A DNA stretch of 64,000 bases from CAZVWQ01 sp964631275 (GTDB taxonomy: Bacteria; Patescibacteriota; JACMRA01): assembly GCA_964631275.1 (NCBI GenBank), contig CAZVWQ010000004.1:1-64000 (forward strand). The letters run 5' to 3'. The first letter of the stretch is position 1; each line of letters starts with the position of its first letter. The notes under the pieces were generated by a model. That model was not told where the DNA came from and did not search any database. It saw only the letters and a program-made list of their open reading frames with translations. Below are positions 8,669 through 17,123 of this stretch, in pieces. The translations under genes were made by a program, and so were the position numbers.

Positions 8669-8979
8669 AGAATTCAAAATTAAATTTTTGATAAATTTAT
8701 TTATTTTGTAGCTTAGATAGAATAAATTTTGTAAATTTGTTATAAAGATATAAGTAGCTATATTCGTAATTAAAAAAATCATCAATAGATTTACCCTAAG
8801 ATCTTTCAAAAATCTTTATAAAAGAAACGAGCTTACAGGTACTTTCAAAATTTACATTTTTAATCTTTTAAATCGATAAAATGCCTTCAAAATCAAATAC
8901 AAATGACCTCTTATTTTTAGTTCTAAATTACTAAAAAATTTTAAACGGTTTCTATAAAAGAAAATAAGAATAATGCTAA
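8669..8979. other. Intergenic, AT-rich, with a family E-like segment
   Basis: 8855-8955 resembles family E (TTACATTTTTAATCTTTTAAATCG ... TTTTTAGTTCTAAATTAC, shown in parts). No gene is supported here. An upstream in-frame extension of the sortase is possible but improbable. Confidence 0.35.
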
Positions 8980-10035
8980 TCAAAAAGACCACCTTCTATC
9001 AATAGCATAAACTTGGCCTGGTTGAAATCTTATAACTTGTTTAGTAATGTTTGAACTAAGATTTTGATTTAAGATGCGGTCGATATTTTTACTACCAAGA
9101 AAAGACTCAAACAAAGAAGCTTCTTGTTTTATTGACCAGACTTTGTACTCACTAAGGTTAACGTTTTCTGCAGCTTTAGTAATTGACCTATCTAGACTGC
9201 CAATCTCATCAACTAAGCCTAAATCTTTAGCCTTAGAATTAAAAAATGTGTCTCCATTTGAAATTTCTGCAATTCTAGAATTATCTAAATTACGACCTTT
9301 TTGTACTATGTCTTTAAAATCTTGAAAATGTTTATTCATAGTTTCTTGAAAATAAGTTAATTCTTCTGAGGTAGTATCCTGAAATAAGCTGCCAGATCCT
9401 TTAAGATTTCCAGTTCTAAGAAAAACTTCTTTATAACCAAAATTATCACCAGCTTCTTTGAGATTAGGAATTGCAATAAAAACTCCAATCGAGCCAGTCT
9501 CACCAAATTCGTTAGCTATAACGTAATTATTGGGATTGCTGTAGCTAGCAATTAAACCTCCACTGGCTACAATCTGATCAAAATAAAAAACCGATTCTTG
9601 GCTATAATACTTGGTTATATCAGTAATTAAAGAACCTAATTCAAAGGAAGAAAAAACGCCACCGCCAGGTGTATTCATTTTGAAGACGACGTTTTTGATA
9701 TTTTTGTTTTCTTTGATTAATTTAAAATCTTCCCTAATTCTGTCAATATTGATAGTTCCTAGATTAGACTCTCTAGAAGACAGGCTAGAAGTTATTTCTC
9801 CAGTTAATTCGTAGACTAGTATACCTACGCTAGCTGAAGAATTACTAATTAAATTAAGATCTAAAGTTCGCTGGTTAGAATTATTTGAAAAAAATATTAA
9901 ATTAAAAAAAATAACTATACTTATTAATAACCATACAATAGCAGTTACAAAACCAGGCAAAGAAAAAATAATAAAGGTAATCAAAAAATTATTAAGTTTG
10001 GGGATAATTTTAATAGCTTTAGGTAATTCATTCAT
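8980..10035 (-). CDS. sppA: Signal peptide peptidase SppA-type (S49) membrane serine protease
   Basis: This membrane protease degrades cleaved signal peptides or membrane proteins. Residues 18-50 are strongly hydrophobic (membrane anchor). The S49 domain follows, with FKMNTPGGGVFSS, nucleophile Ser158 in QIVASGGLIAS, and general-base Lys212 in GNLKGSGS. This is the Ser/Lys dyad of the short (36K) SppA type. The C-terminal part GDTFFNSKAKDLGLVDEIG is the usual substrate-side segment. Length of 351 aa is normal. It reads in the same direction as the sortase and lies about 310 bp upstream of it. Confidence 0.9.
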   Translation of the reverse strand: MNELPKAIKIIPKLNNFLITFIIFSLPGFVTAIVWLLISIVIFFNLIFFSNNSNQRTLDLNLISNSSASVGILVYELTGEITSSLSSRESNLGTINIDRIREDFKLIKENKNIKNVVFKMNTPGGGVFSSFELGSLITDITKYYSQESVFYFDQIVASGGLIASYSNPNNYVIANEFGETGSIGVFIAIPNLKEAGDNFGYKEVFLRTGNLKGSGSLFQDTTSEELTYFQETMNKHFQDFKDIVQKGRNLDNSRIAEISNGDTFFNSKAKDLGLVDEIGSLDRSITKAAENVNLSEYKVWSIKQEASLFESFLGSKNIDRILNQNLSSNITKQVIRFQPGQVYAIDRRWSF

Positions 10036-10160
10036 AGTATTGAGTATCTAACATTTTTTTGGATTTTAGTCAATGATATTGCTTTACAGCTAACAAAATA
10101 TTCTATTTTTTGTTTTAAAATAAAAAGTGCTAGATTTATATAAAATTTATTAAAGATTGG

Positions 10161-11162
10161 TTATAGTTTTTCTATTTCAAACATTTTATCAACTGTGTTT
10201 CTTGCTCTGACAAAGATTTGTTTATCAATGTTAATGACTTGCGAAGGCTGTGGATTAGTCAAAGCGGTCAAAACTCCATCCAAATTAATTGATCTCATAA
10301 AAGGACAAAGATTACATCCACCAACAATTTTTTTATTTGGGTTTTCTTTTTTGACTCTATCAGTTATTCCGCATTCGGTAACTAACATAAAAGTATCAGC
10401 CTTAGAATTACTGACATATTCTAGCATATCTTTAGTACTTCCAGCTAGATCAGCTTTTTTGATTACTTCTGGGTCACATTCTAGATGAGCTAAGACTTTT
10501 ACATCTGGATGCAATTTTTTGGCTAAATCAATTTCTGATGGGGTGAATATTTCGTGAACTATACACTTTCCATGCCAAAGTACAACTTCTTTATCAGATT
10601 GTTTCTGGATATTTTTACCCATTAACTGGTCAGGTAAAAAAACTACTTGCTCCGTAGGGCAATTGTTTACTATTTTGATAGCGTTGGCAGAAGTACAGCA
10701 AATGTCACACTCAGCTTTTACAGCAGCTGAAGTATTAATATAACAAACAAAGGTTGCCTGAGGATATTTTTTTCTTAAGTTTTTAACATCTACTGAGGTA
10801 ATTGAGTCAGCCAAAGAGCAGCCAGCTACAGCTGGGACTAAAACTTCTTTATCAGGATTAAGTAATTTGACAGTTTCTCCCATAAAATGAACCGAAGAAA
10901 AGATAATCCTTTGAGCTTTAATTTTCATGGCTAATCTGCTTAGTCCGTAAGAATCTCCAATAAAGTCAGCTACTCCATACATAATATCTGGACTCTGATA
11001 AGAATGAGCCAAGATAATAGTTTCGGTTTGTTTTTTTAGGTGATTAATAGCTAGTGTTTTTGGAGCTACTTTTAGGCATTCTGATTTTTGCCAGCCTAGA
11101 TTAGCTAAGTTCTTATACAATCTTTGGGCTTCGTTAGCTATCTCTTGCTGACTAAAATTCAT
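10161..11162 (-). CDS. nadA: Quinolinate synthase NadA
   Basis: NadA condenses iminoaspartate with dihydroxyacetone phosphate to quinolinate, the first committed NAD precursor, and uses a [4Fe-4S] cluster. Visible motifs are ILAHSYQSPDIMYGVADFIG, VHFMGETVKLL, VPAVAGCSLADSI, FLPDQLMGKN, AHLECDPEV, TECGI and GGCNLCPFM. These include the Cys residues used for the cluster. Length of 333 aa fits the family. NadB and NadC are not in the window, so whether a whole NAD pathway exists is unknown. Confidence 0.95.
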   Translation of the reverse strand: MNFSQQEIANEAQRLYKNLANLGWQKSECLKVAPKTLAINHLKKQTETIILAHSYQSPDIMYGVADFIGDSYGLSRLAMKIKAQRIIFSSVHFMGETVKLLNPDKEVLVPAVAGCSLADSITSVDVKNLRKKYPQATFVCYINTSAAVKAECDICCTSANAIKIVNNCPTEQVVFLPDQLMGKNIQKQSDKEVVLWHGKCIVHEIFTPSEIDLAKKLHPDVKVLAHLECDPEVIKKADLAGSTKDMLEYVSNSKADTFMLVTECGITDRVKKENPNKKIVGGCNLCPFMRSINLDGVLTALTNPQPSQVINIDKQIFVRARNTVDKMFEIEKL

Positions 11163-11739
11163 AAATATAATCTAAATAAAAAAGCTAAAAAATGTAAAGA
11201 AAAATATTGATGATTATAGTGGATTTACTCTGAAATAAACTAAAAATATTAAAATCAGACCAGCTAAGTCACACCTTGATCAGATCTTGATGAATAAAGC
11301 AATACAAGACTTTCGCAAGAATTGATTTTACTACTAAATGTAGGTTTAGTAAGTATTTAAATACAAAATATAGTGTTGTCTGCGTAAGCTTTGAATAATT
11401 AATTAGCTAAAATTAGCTCTCAAAGACAATTCGAAAAAAACTGTTGATGTTTAAATATACTGATTTCACTAACTTTTTTAAGCTATGTTGGCAACTGATT
11501 TTGCACCAAACTTTAGACAAGTTATACTCATGTAGTAATTTTTACTTTTAGATCAAGATAAACCTTTTAATCTATAACTAAATTAGTTTTATTAAAATGA
11601 AACAAGTTTGATATCTTTTAACCACCAAAGAAGTAGGTTGTTTAGAAGTTGATTTTGTATAAAAGTATTATGCAAGTTAATACGAAAATGAGTATAAAAA
11701 ATCTAAATATTTCGCTAGGCTTCGAGATAAAGCTAATAT
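11163..11739. repeat. Intergenic with family H repeat (11308-11390)
   Basis: 11308-11390 is a family H element (ACTTTCGCAAGAATTG ... TAGTGTTGTCTGCGTAAG). Other parts (11500-11600) resemble scattered repeat debris, including a TTTAGACAAGTTATACTC piece. No gene is seen. Confidence 0.5.
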
Positions 11740-12615
11740 TTATACTTTACTCTTTAAAAATTCCATAAACTCATCATTAAGCTCTTCCCTACCTAAACCA
11801 AAATCTACTGTAGCCTTCAGAAAACCTATGATATTACCGCAATCGTAACCTTTAAGTTTAGGTTTTAGAGCGTATATTGGTTTTTTTTCTTCCGTCATTT
11901 TAACAAAAGCATCAGCTAATCGCAACTCTCCATCGTCAGCAGTAGACTCAGCTTCTTCTAGGATTTTTATAACTTCTGGAGTAATTACGAAATAACCAGC
12001 ATTAATTAAATTAGATGGGGCCATGCTTGGATCTTTAGGTTTTTCTATAAAACCACTAACTTTGACTATTTCTGGGTTATCTGTCTCTTCGTAAGCTATT
12101 ACCCCATATTTACTAATATCTTTACGATCAACAGTATCACCACAAATAATTGGCTCTCTGTATTTTCTATAAGCCTCGATAATTTTTTGTAAGGCTTTGT
12201 TTTCTTTGGGCATCAAATAATCAGGAAATACCACTAATACTGGCTCATTAGGGTCAAGGAATGGTTTAGCACATAGCAGAGCATCTCCATCACCTTTTTG
12301 TACAGGTTGCCTAACATAGGCAAAGTTAGCTAAGTTATAGATTTTTTTGACTTCCTTGAGCGAGACTTGCTTTCCTTTGTTGATTAATGCCTCTTCTAGT
12401 TCTACGCTTTTATCGAAGTGATTTTCAATACTAGTTTTACCTCTACCAGTAACGAAGATAATTTCTTTGATTCCAGCTTCAACTGCTTCTTCTACTAGAT
12501 ATTGGATGATTGGTTTGTCTACAACAGGTAACATTTCTTTTGGCTGAGCTTTGGTAGCAGGTAAAAACCTAGTTCCAAAACCAGCAACTACAAATACTGC
12601 TTTAGATACAGACAT
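11740..12615 (-). CDS. galU: UTP-glucose-1-phosphate uridylyltransferase
   Basis: GalU makes UDP-glucose for cell-surface polysaccharides and glycolipids. The N-terminal nucleotide-binding loop is VVAGFGTRFLPATKAQPKEM. Further family motifs are VDKPIIQYLVEEAVEAGI, FVRQP-like AYVRQPVQKGDGDALL, VFPDYL, INAGYFV and the C-terminal KGYDCGN. Length of 291 aa is typical. It stands alone between intergenic repeats. Confidence 0.95.
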   Translation of the reverse strand: MSVSKAVFVVAGFGTRFLPATKAQPKEMLPVVDKPIIQYLVEEAVEAGIKEIIFVTGRGKTSIENHFDKSVELEEALINKGKQVSLKEVKKIYNLANFAYVRQPVQKGDGDALLCAKPFLDPNEPVLVVFPDYLMPKENKALQKIIEAYRKYREPIICGDTVDRKDISKYGVIAYEETDNPEIVKVSGFIEKPKDPSMAPSNLINAGYFVITPEVIKILEEAESTADDGELRLADAFVKMTEEKKPIYALKPKLKGYDCGNIIGFLKATVDFGLGREELNDEFMEFLKSKV

Positions 12616-12981
12616 GAAATTATTTAATTAGTAATTATCAACTAACTAGACGCTTTTTCTTAGAGTTTGTCAAATTTGATAAATTTATTACCTCCACTTT
12701 TTGCTAACCAAGTCATGATTAAAATCAATAGATCAAAGACTATAGAAGCTGCTTGATTAGTTATTCTTTAAAACAAACATTTTTAACTTCTATTTGCTTC
12801 AAAAATTGTATTTTGGAACTACTCTGATACTCACTACAAAGTAAATTCTACAGTTAGTTCAAAATAAAGAAATCAAAAAGAAAATATTTGAAAATTCAAA
12901 AAGTCCTAATTTGGATTGGTTTGAGCACAACGACTGTATACAAAATTATATTTGTATTTTTATGTGGAACGTATTAAGAAT
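12616..12981. repeat. Intergenic with family E-like (12760-12815) and family F (12828-12930) elements
   Basis: 12828-12930 ends in TTTGGATTGGTTTGAGCACAA, the right end of family F. The preceding part shares ACATTTTTAACTTCTATTTG with family E. No gene is seen. Confidence 0.5.
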
Positions 12982-13725
12982 CTAGAAAATGATACTAGTA
13001 ATAGGTGGAACTGGCGTTTCAGGCTTACTAATTATAACTGGCTGCAGGTTAGAGTTTGAAAAATCTGGAGCTGTAGAATCTGTAGAATCAAAATTAAGCT
13101 TTTGCTTATCTTCTAGTGCTTTATTGGTATTAGAAAGTTCCTCATCACCAGGAGTAAGATTAGACTTATCATCATTAGTGATAAAAAACGATTCAGAAAA
13201 AAATTCAGATAAGTTCGTAAAGTTATCAAGTGGTATTAAATCTAAAACTAAATCATCAAAATCAGCATCATAACCATCTTCAAAAAATATTCTTAAGACT
13301 CCATTTTTATTTTCTATGATTACATTTTCTTTGTTTGTAGAATAAACTTCTGAAAGGGCACCAGCATATTTAGGATAGATTTTTATGACTAGCTTATCAC
13401 CATCAGCAAGACTAAACTGATACTCTTCAAGCTTGCTATATTGGCTTGAAATCTCTATTTCTTCATCGTTTACAATCAAGCTTAACCTCCCTCCTTTACT
13501 ATCTTGAGAATACTTTTTTAGTAAAAACTCACCATTTATTTTTGATTCTAATTGCCTAGAAGTGTTAACTATAACTTTGTCATTTAAATCTATAATTTGA
13601 TCAAGGTCATTAGCAAAAAGATAAACGCTACTAAAGTTAAACAAATTCAGAAACAAAGCCAAGCTAAGTACAGAGCAAAAAGTAAACAAAAAAACCACAA
13701 CGATAAATTTAATTTTTGTAACCAT
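12982..13725 (-). CDS. Hypothetical secreted or membrane-anchored protein, 247 aa
   Basis: I do not recognise the family. The N-terminus is a long hydrophobic segment (about residues 5-37: VVVFLFTFCSVLSLALFL), a signal peptide or anchor. The rest is acidic, with Asp/Glu-rich beta-like segments (LSLIVNDEEIEI, LVIKIYPKYAG). A C-terminal Ser/Asn/Pro-rich tail ends in KPETPVPPITSIIF and may be a spacer. It is a candidate surface protein, but no sorting motif is complete. It lies divergent from the frameshifted secreted protein at 13882. Confidence 0.6.
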   Translation of the reverse strand: MVTKIKFIVVVFLFTFCSVLSLALFLNLFNFSSVYLFANDLDQIIDLNDKVIVNTSRQLESKINGEFLLKKYSQDSKGGRLSLIVNDEEIEISSQYSKLEEYQFSLADGDKLVIKIYPKYAGALSEVYSTNKENVIIENKNGVLRIFFEDGYDADFDDLVLDLIPLDNFTNLSEFFSESFFITNDDKSNLTPGDEELSNTNKALEDKQKLNFDSTDSTAPDFSNSNLQPVIISKPETPVPPITSIIF

Positions 13726-13881
13726 TTATAATAACGCTCACTTATTTTAATAAGTAAGTGAAATGTCTATCACAGTTAATATTTTTTGTCAATTATTATA
13801 AGCAATTTAAAAATGCGATTAAAAACTATTTGACTATATTAGTAGTATTCATTAGGAGCCTTTTATAAAGGAATTATTTAT

Positions 13882-14405
13882 ATGAAAAAATATCTTGCTA
13901 GCCTAGCAGCCATAGTAATTATTTTGGTTTTTGGCTTTTTGGCTTTTAGCCGTGGATTTTTTTACCAGAAAAAAATAATAAATATTCCAAGAATAGTCCT
14001 GAATATACAATTATTCAAATAAATGAAGCCTCAAAAGAAGGTAGCTACCAAAAACTAAATGAATATATAAACTTTGAAGAAATAGTAAGAAATTTTACTG
14101 AACAAGAGCTAGGAGATAGTTTAAACAACGAAGAAATAAAACTAAACGAGCAAGAAAAACAACAATTTATAGATCAGACAATTAACGATACCTTGGTTAC
14201 CTACAAACAAAAAGCTGAAAATATGAATCTTTTTAACGAATTAAATATAGATGATATAAAAATCCAAGAAACCCAAAAGTTTACAATAGAAAGTTTAGTT
14301 AATGAAGGCAAGGAAAAATATTATTTTCGTAAAACTCAAGATAAATGGGAAATGTATAAGATAGAGTTAATTGAGTCAGATACAGTTGGTATTAGTGCAA
14401 ACTAA
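13882..14405 (+). pseudogene. Small secreted protein, frameshifted in a T7 run
   Basis: ATG at 13882 begins a signal peptide or anchor (YLASLAAIVIILVFGFLAF). The frame breaks at the T7 run around 13945-13953. Adding one T restores reading into PEKNNKYSKNSPEYTIIQ and on through a charged domain (YINFEEIVRNFTEQELG ... YYFRKTQDKWEMYKIEL) to the TAA at 14403-14405, about 174 residues in all. The end (FRKTQDKWEMYKIEL) resembles the last strand of NTF2-like secreted domains, but I would not name the family. Indel error, slippage or decay are all possible. Confidence 0.55.
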
Positions 14406-14754
14406 ACTCTAATTTTTTTGGAAGTAGCCCTTTTTTTAGAAAACAATTTGCCTTTGTTTGTTTTAAGTAAAAAGTATTAAATTTGTAAAAATTTTTATAT
14501 TCTGTAAGGTTTTGAGGCATGTTTAATTAAAAAAGATTAATACAAAAGAGACAAAATTATCACTAAAATTGACAAAGAAATTAAATAAAATGATTTTTAA
14601 GGAATTAGTTTTTGTTAAATATTTTTTTGAACTTTTATAATTTATAGCAGTTTCTTACTAAATTTAGATAAATCCCCAACTCTATAGTTATTTTTAGAAT
14701 ACTCTAAGAGTCCTAAAATATCTAATTGTGTATGGATCAGCTTGTAATTGATTA

Positions 14755-14861
14755 TATACTAAACTGTTAACTACTCAGTGAGTTTTTCTGACTGTAACTT
14801 CTTTTTTTTAACCAAACTAAAACCTTCAGTTAAATCATAATTTTGTTAGCACTTGGGTATA
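14755..14861 (+). repeat. Family A dispersed repeat
   Basis: TATACTAAACTGTTAACTAC ... TTTTGTTAGCACTTGGGTATA. A full-length 107-bp element with 19-bp imperfect inverted termini. The rest of 14406-14754 is AT-rich and shows no gene. Confidence 0.8.
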
Positions 14862-14870
14862 ACAATCGAA

Positions 14871-14963
14871 GCTTCCGCAAAAAATTAATCTTACTACTAA
14901 ATGCAGATATTTTATCGTAAAATTCGCTATTGTTTAGTATTTTTCTTAGAAAACTGCGGAAGT
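14871..14963 (+). repeat. Family H dispersed repeat just upstream of the ABC gene
   Basis: GCTTCCGCAAAAAATTAATC ... TTAGAAAACTGCGGAAGT. The inverted termini are CTTCCGCA/TGCGGAAG. It nearly repeats 38181-38272. The ATG of the ABC gene follows 26 bp later, so the element may supply or separate its promoter. Confidence 0.75.
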
Positions 14964-14988
14964 TTTAAAATTTTTAAATATAAAATCT

Positions 14989-15672
14989 ATGCCTCTCATC
15001 TCAGCCAAAGAAGTAACTAAGTTATATGGTACTAAAAAAAATCCAATCAAAGCTCTAGGACCCATTACATTAGAAATTGAACCAAAGAGTTTCACAGTAG
15101 TTTTGGGCAGATCTGGAAGTGGCAAGTCGACCATGTTAAATATTTTTTCTGGTTTAGATAAACTTACTGGTGGAGAACTAAAAATAAACGATAAAAACTT
15201 AAGCAAAGCTTCTAGCAAAGATTTAGCAGCTTATAGAAGTAAAATTGGGATTATTTTTCAATCTTATAATTTATTACCTAACCTAAACACAGTTGAAAAC
15301 GTGATGATGGGTGGCTGGGCTGGAGGACAGCAAACTACCCAAGATGAAGCTTCGGAGATCCTTAAGTCCTTAGGGATGAGTCATCGGCTAAAAGCTAACA
15401 TTAAGACTTTATCTGGGGGAGAAAAACAAAGAGTAGCCATTGCTAGAAGTCTAATCGGTAATCCTGAAGTATTATTTTGTGATGAGCCGACTGGAGCCTT
15501 GGATTCAAAAAATGAAGAGCAGGTAAAAGATATCCTTGTTAATCTTCATAAAGATAAACACATTACTATTTTTATGGTCACCCATAATCCAGAATTTGCT
15601 AATATTGCTGATCAGGTCATAGAAATGCAAGATGGAGAAATCAAAGAAATCAAAAAAAATAAAAAATCCTAA
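14989..15672 (+). CDS. ABC transporter ATP-binding protein (LolD/MacB-like)
   Basis: This is a 227-residue nucleotide-binding subunit. The Walker A is VVLGRSGSGKSTMLNIF, the Q-loop IGIIFQSYNLLPNL, the signature LSGGEKQRVAIARSL, the Walker B VLFCDEPTGALDS, and the switch His is in VTHN. The pattern fits the LolD/MacB/FtsE group, which works with MacB-like permeases on substrates within or beyond the membrane. No permease gene adjoins. The next gene, 6 bp downstream, is a cysteine-desulfurase-like enzyme. The sequence is not SufC-like, so this is not a normal suf operon. Confidence 0.9.
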   Translation: MPLISAKEVTKLYGTKKNPIKALGPITLEIEPKSFTVVLGRSGSGKSTMLNIFSGLDKLTGGELKINDKNLSKASSKDLAAYRSKIGIIFQSYNLLPNLNTVENVMMGGWAGGQQTTQDEASEILKSLGMSHRLKANIKTLSGGEKQRVAIARSLIGNPEVLFCDEPTGALDSKNEEQVKDILVNLHKDKHITIFMVTHNPEFANIADQVIEMQDGEIKEIKKNKKS

Positions 15673-15678
15673 AATGCC

Positions 15679-16938
15679 GTGCCAACTAAAAGCTTTGAAT
15701 ATTTAGATAAAGAAGTGGTCTATCTAGATCATGCTTGCCAGAGCCTTAGACCTTCTAGTGTTATCGAAGCTGAATTAAAATACTACACTAATTATAACTC
15801 TTGTGCTGGCAGGGGAAATAATTATTTTGTAGAAGAGGTAGACAAAGTCATCCAAAGTTGCCGTAAAGAAATACTTAGATTTGTAGGAAAAAATAGTGAA
15901 CAATACTCTGTTGTTTTTTGTCCTAATACTACTTATGGCATTAATTTAATTTTGACTAACCTTAACTGGGGAAGTTATAGCCAGATCTTAACCACCAGCA
16001 AGGAACACAACTCTGTTTTTTTACCAGCTATCTCATATGCTAAAAAATTCCAAAAAAAATTAAATATTCTTAAAAGACAAAATAACGAGCTTGATATTTT
16101 TAGCTTAACTAATTTTAATAATACTGTAGCTATTTTTAATACTACTTCAAATATCGACGGTAGTGGACTTAAAAATCTTGATATAGTTATTAACAGTTTA
16201 AAGAAAAATAATAACTTAGTACTTTTAGATGCTACTCAAACTTTAGCTCATCACCAACTTAACCTAATTGATGTTGACTTTGATTGTATATTTGCCTCTG
16301 GACATAAGCTCTATGCCCCATCTATTGGCTTTATGATCATTAAGAAATCTTTAATAAAAAACTTAGATCAATTTTGGGTAGGAGGTGGTACTGTTCAGAG
16401 GGTGGCTCCAGATAGTTACGAATTAATTAATTACGAGGGGGATATAGGTTCTAGGCTAGAGTTTGGTTTGCAGGATTATGCTGCAATTTATGGCTTAGAA
16501 CAAGCTCTCAAATGGCTAAGAAATTACAGAATAAAAAACGAATATCCTAAGTTAGATTATGACTCTAATTTAGCTAGAAGTTTGAGTGAAAGAATTATGG
16601 GTTTTGGGCCCAGTACTGAAGCAATTTATTATATTGATAATCTATCGGAAGTTTTATTTGAAAACATGGAAATGCTTGTTAATGCTGGTAAATTAAAATT
16701 ATTAAATAAAGAATCTTCCTCAATAATTTCTTTTATTCCAGTTAATATCGATAGTTATAGTCTCAACTCTAAATTATCAGATTTTGGGATCATGTGTAGA
16801 AGTGGATATATGTGCGCTCATAACTATATTAGAGAAGAATTAAGGCTGCCTCCAATAATCCGAGCTTCCTTAGGTTTGCATAACACACCCAGAGATATTA
16901 TGCTATTTCTTAATAGGCTAGTAGATCTACTGTCCTAA
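15679..16938 (+). CDS. Class V aminotransferase, cysteine desulfurase-like (SufS/CsdA family)
   Basis: This PLP enzyme belongs to the group that takes sulfur from cysteine. Motifs are VVYLDHACQSLRP at the N-terminus, SKEHNSVFLPA, LLDATQTLAHH, and the PLP-lysine loop FASGHKLYAPSIGFM. A candidate persulfide cysteine lies in FGIMCRSGYMCAHNY, replacing the usual RxGxxC. The start is GTG 15679, with ATG 15675 out of frame. It follows the ABC ATPase by 6 bp and must be in its operon. The altered loop and lack of suf neighbours leave the exact reaction open. A selenocysteine lyase or related role is possible. Confidence 0.75.
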   Translation: MPTKSFEYLDKEVVYLDHACQSLRPSSVIEAELKYYTNYNSCAGRGNNYFVEEVDKVIQSCRKEILRFVGKNSEQYSVVFCPNTTYGINLILTNLNWGSYSQILTTSKEHNSVFLPAISYAKKFQKKLNILKRQNNELDIFSLTNFNNTVAIFNTTSNIDGSGLKNLDIVINSLKKNNNLVLLDATQTLAHHQLNLIDVDFDCIFASGHKLYAPSIGFMIIKKSLIKNLDQFWVGGGTVQRVAPDSYELINYEGDIGSRLEFGLQDYAAIYGLEQALKWLRNYRIKNEYPKLDYDSNLARSLSERIMGFGPSTEAIYYIDNLSEVLFENMEMLVNAGKLKLLNKESSSIISFIPVNIDSYSLNSKLSDFGIMCRSGYMCAHNYIREELRLPPIIRASLGLHNTPRDIMLFLNRLVDLLS

Positions 16939-16965
16939 TATAGTAAATTCCTATACAAACTAGAC

Positions 16966-17060
16966 AATAATCACATCTTAAAACTTATTTTTACTGCTGA
17001 TTAATATCGATTTATGGGGTTATAAGTTTTGTAAATTTGAGTTATAGGACAAGACTAATA
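16966..17060 (-). repeat. Family C dispersed repeat
   Basis: ATAATCACATCTTAAAAC ... GAGTTATAGGACAAGACTAA. Complete copy, joined directly to a partial family B element (17061-17123). Confidence 0.7.
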
Positions 17061-17123
17061 AATCCTTTATCTAAGTTAAATTATTAACGGGTAATTACGG
17101 TAACGATTAGCGGCAAGGGTATA
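17061..17123 (-). repeat. Family B repeat fragment overlapping the end of the GluRS-derived gene
   Basis: TATTAACGGGTAATTACGG ... GCGGCAAGGGTATA. Read on the minus strand, this end (TATACCCTTGCCGC, then TAA) encodes the last residues LYPCR and the stop of the 17107-18336 gene. Confidence 0.7.

Noticed and set aside
8669..8809. Longer sortase start at 8809
   Set aside because: It would place 47 extra hydrophobic, Lys/Asn-rich residues before a well-formed signal segment. The internal ATG 8668 is more likely.
14989..16938. A suf iron-sulfur operon (SufC + SufS)
   Set aside because: The ATPase has a LolD/MacB-type sequence rather than SufC-type, and SufB/SufD/SufU are absent.
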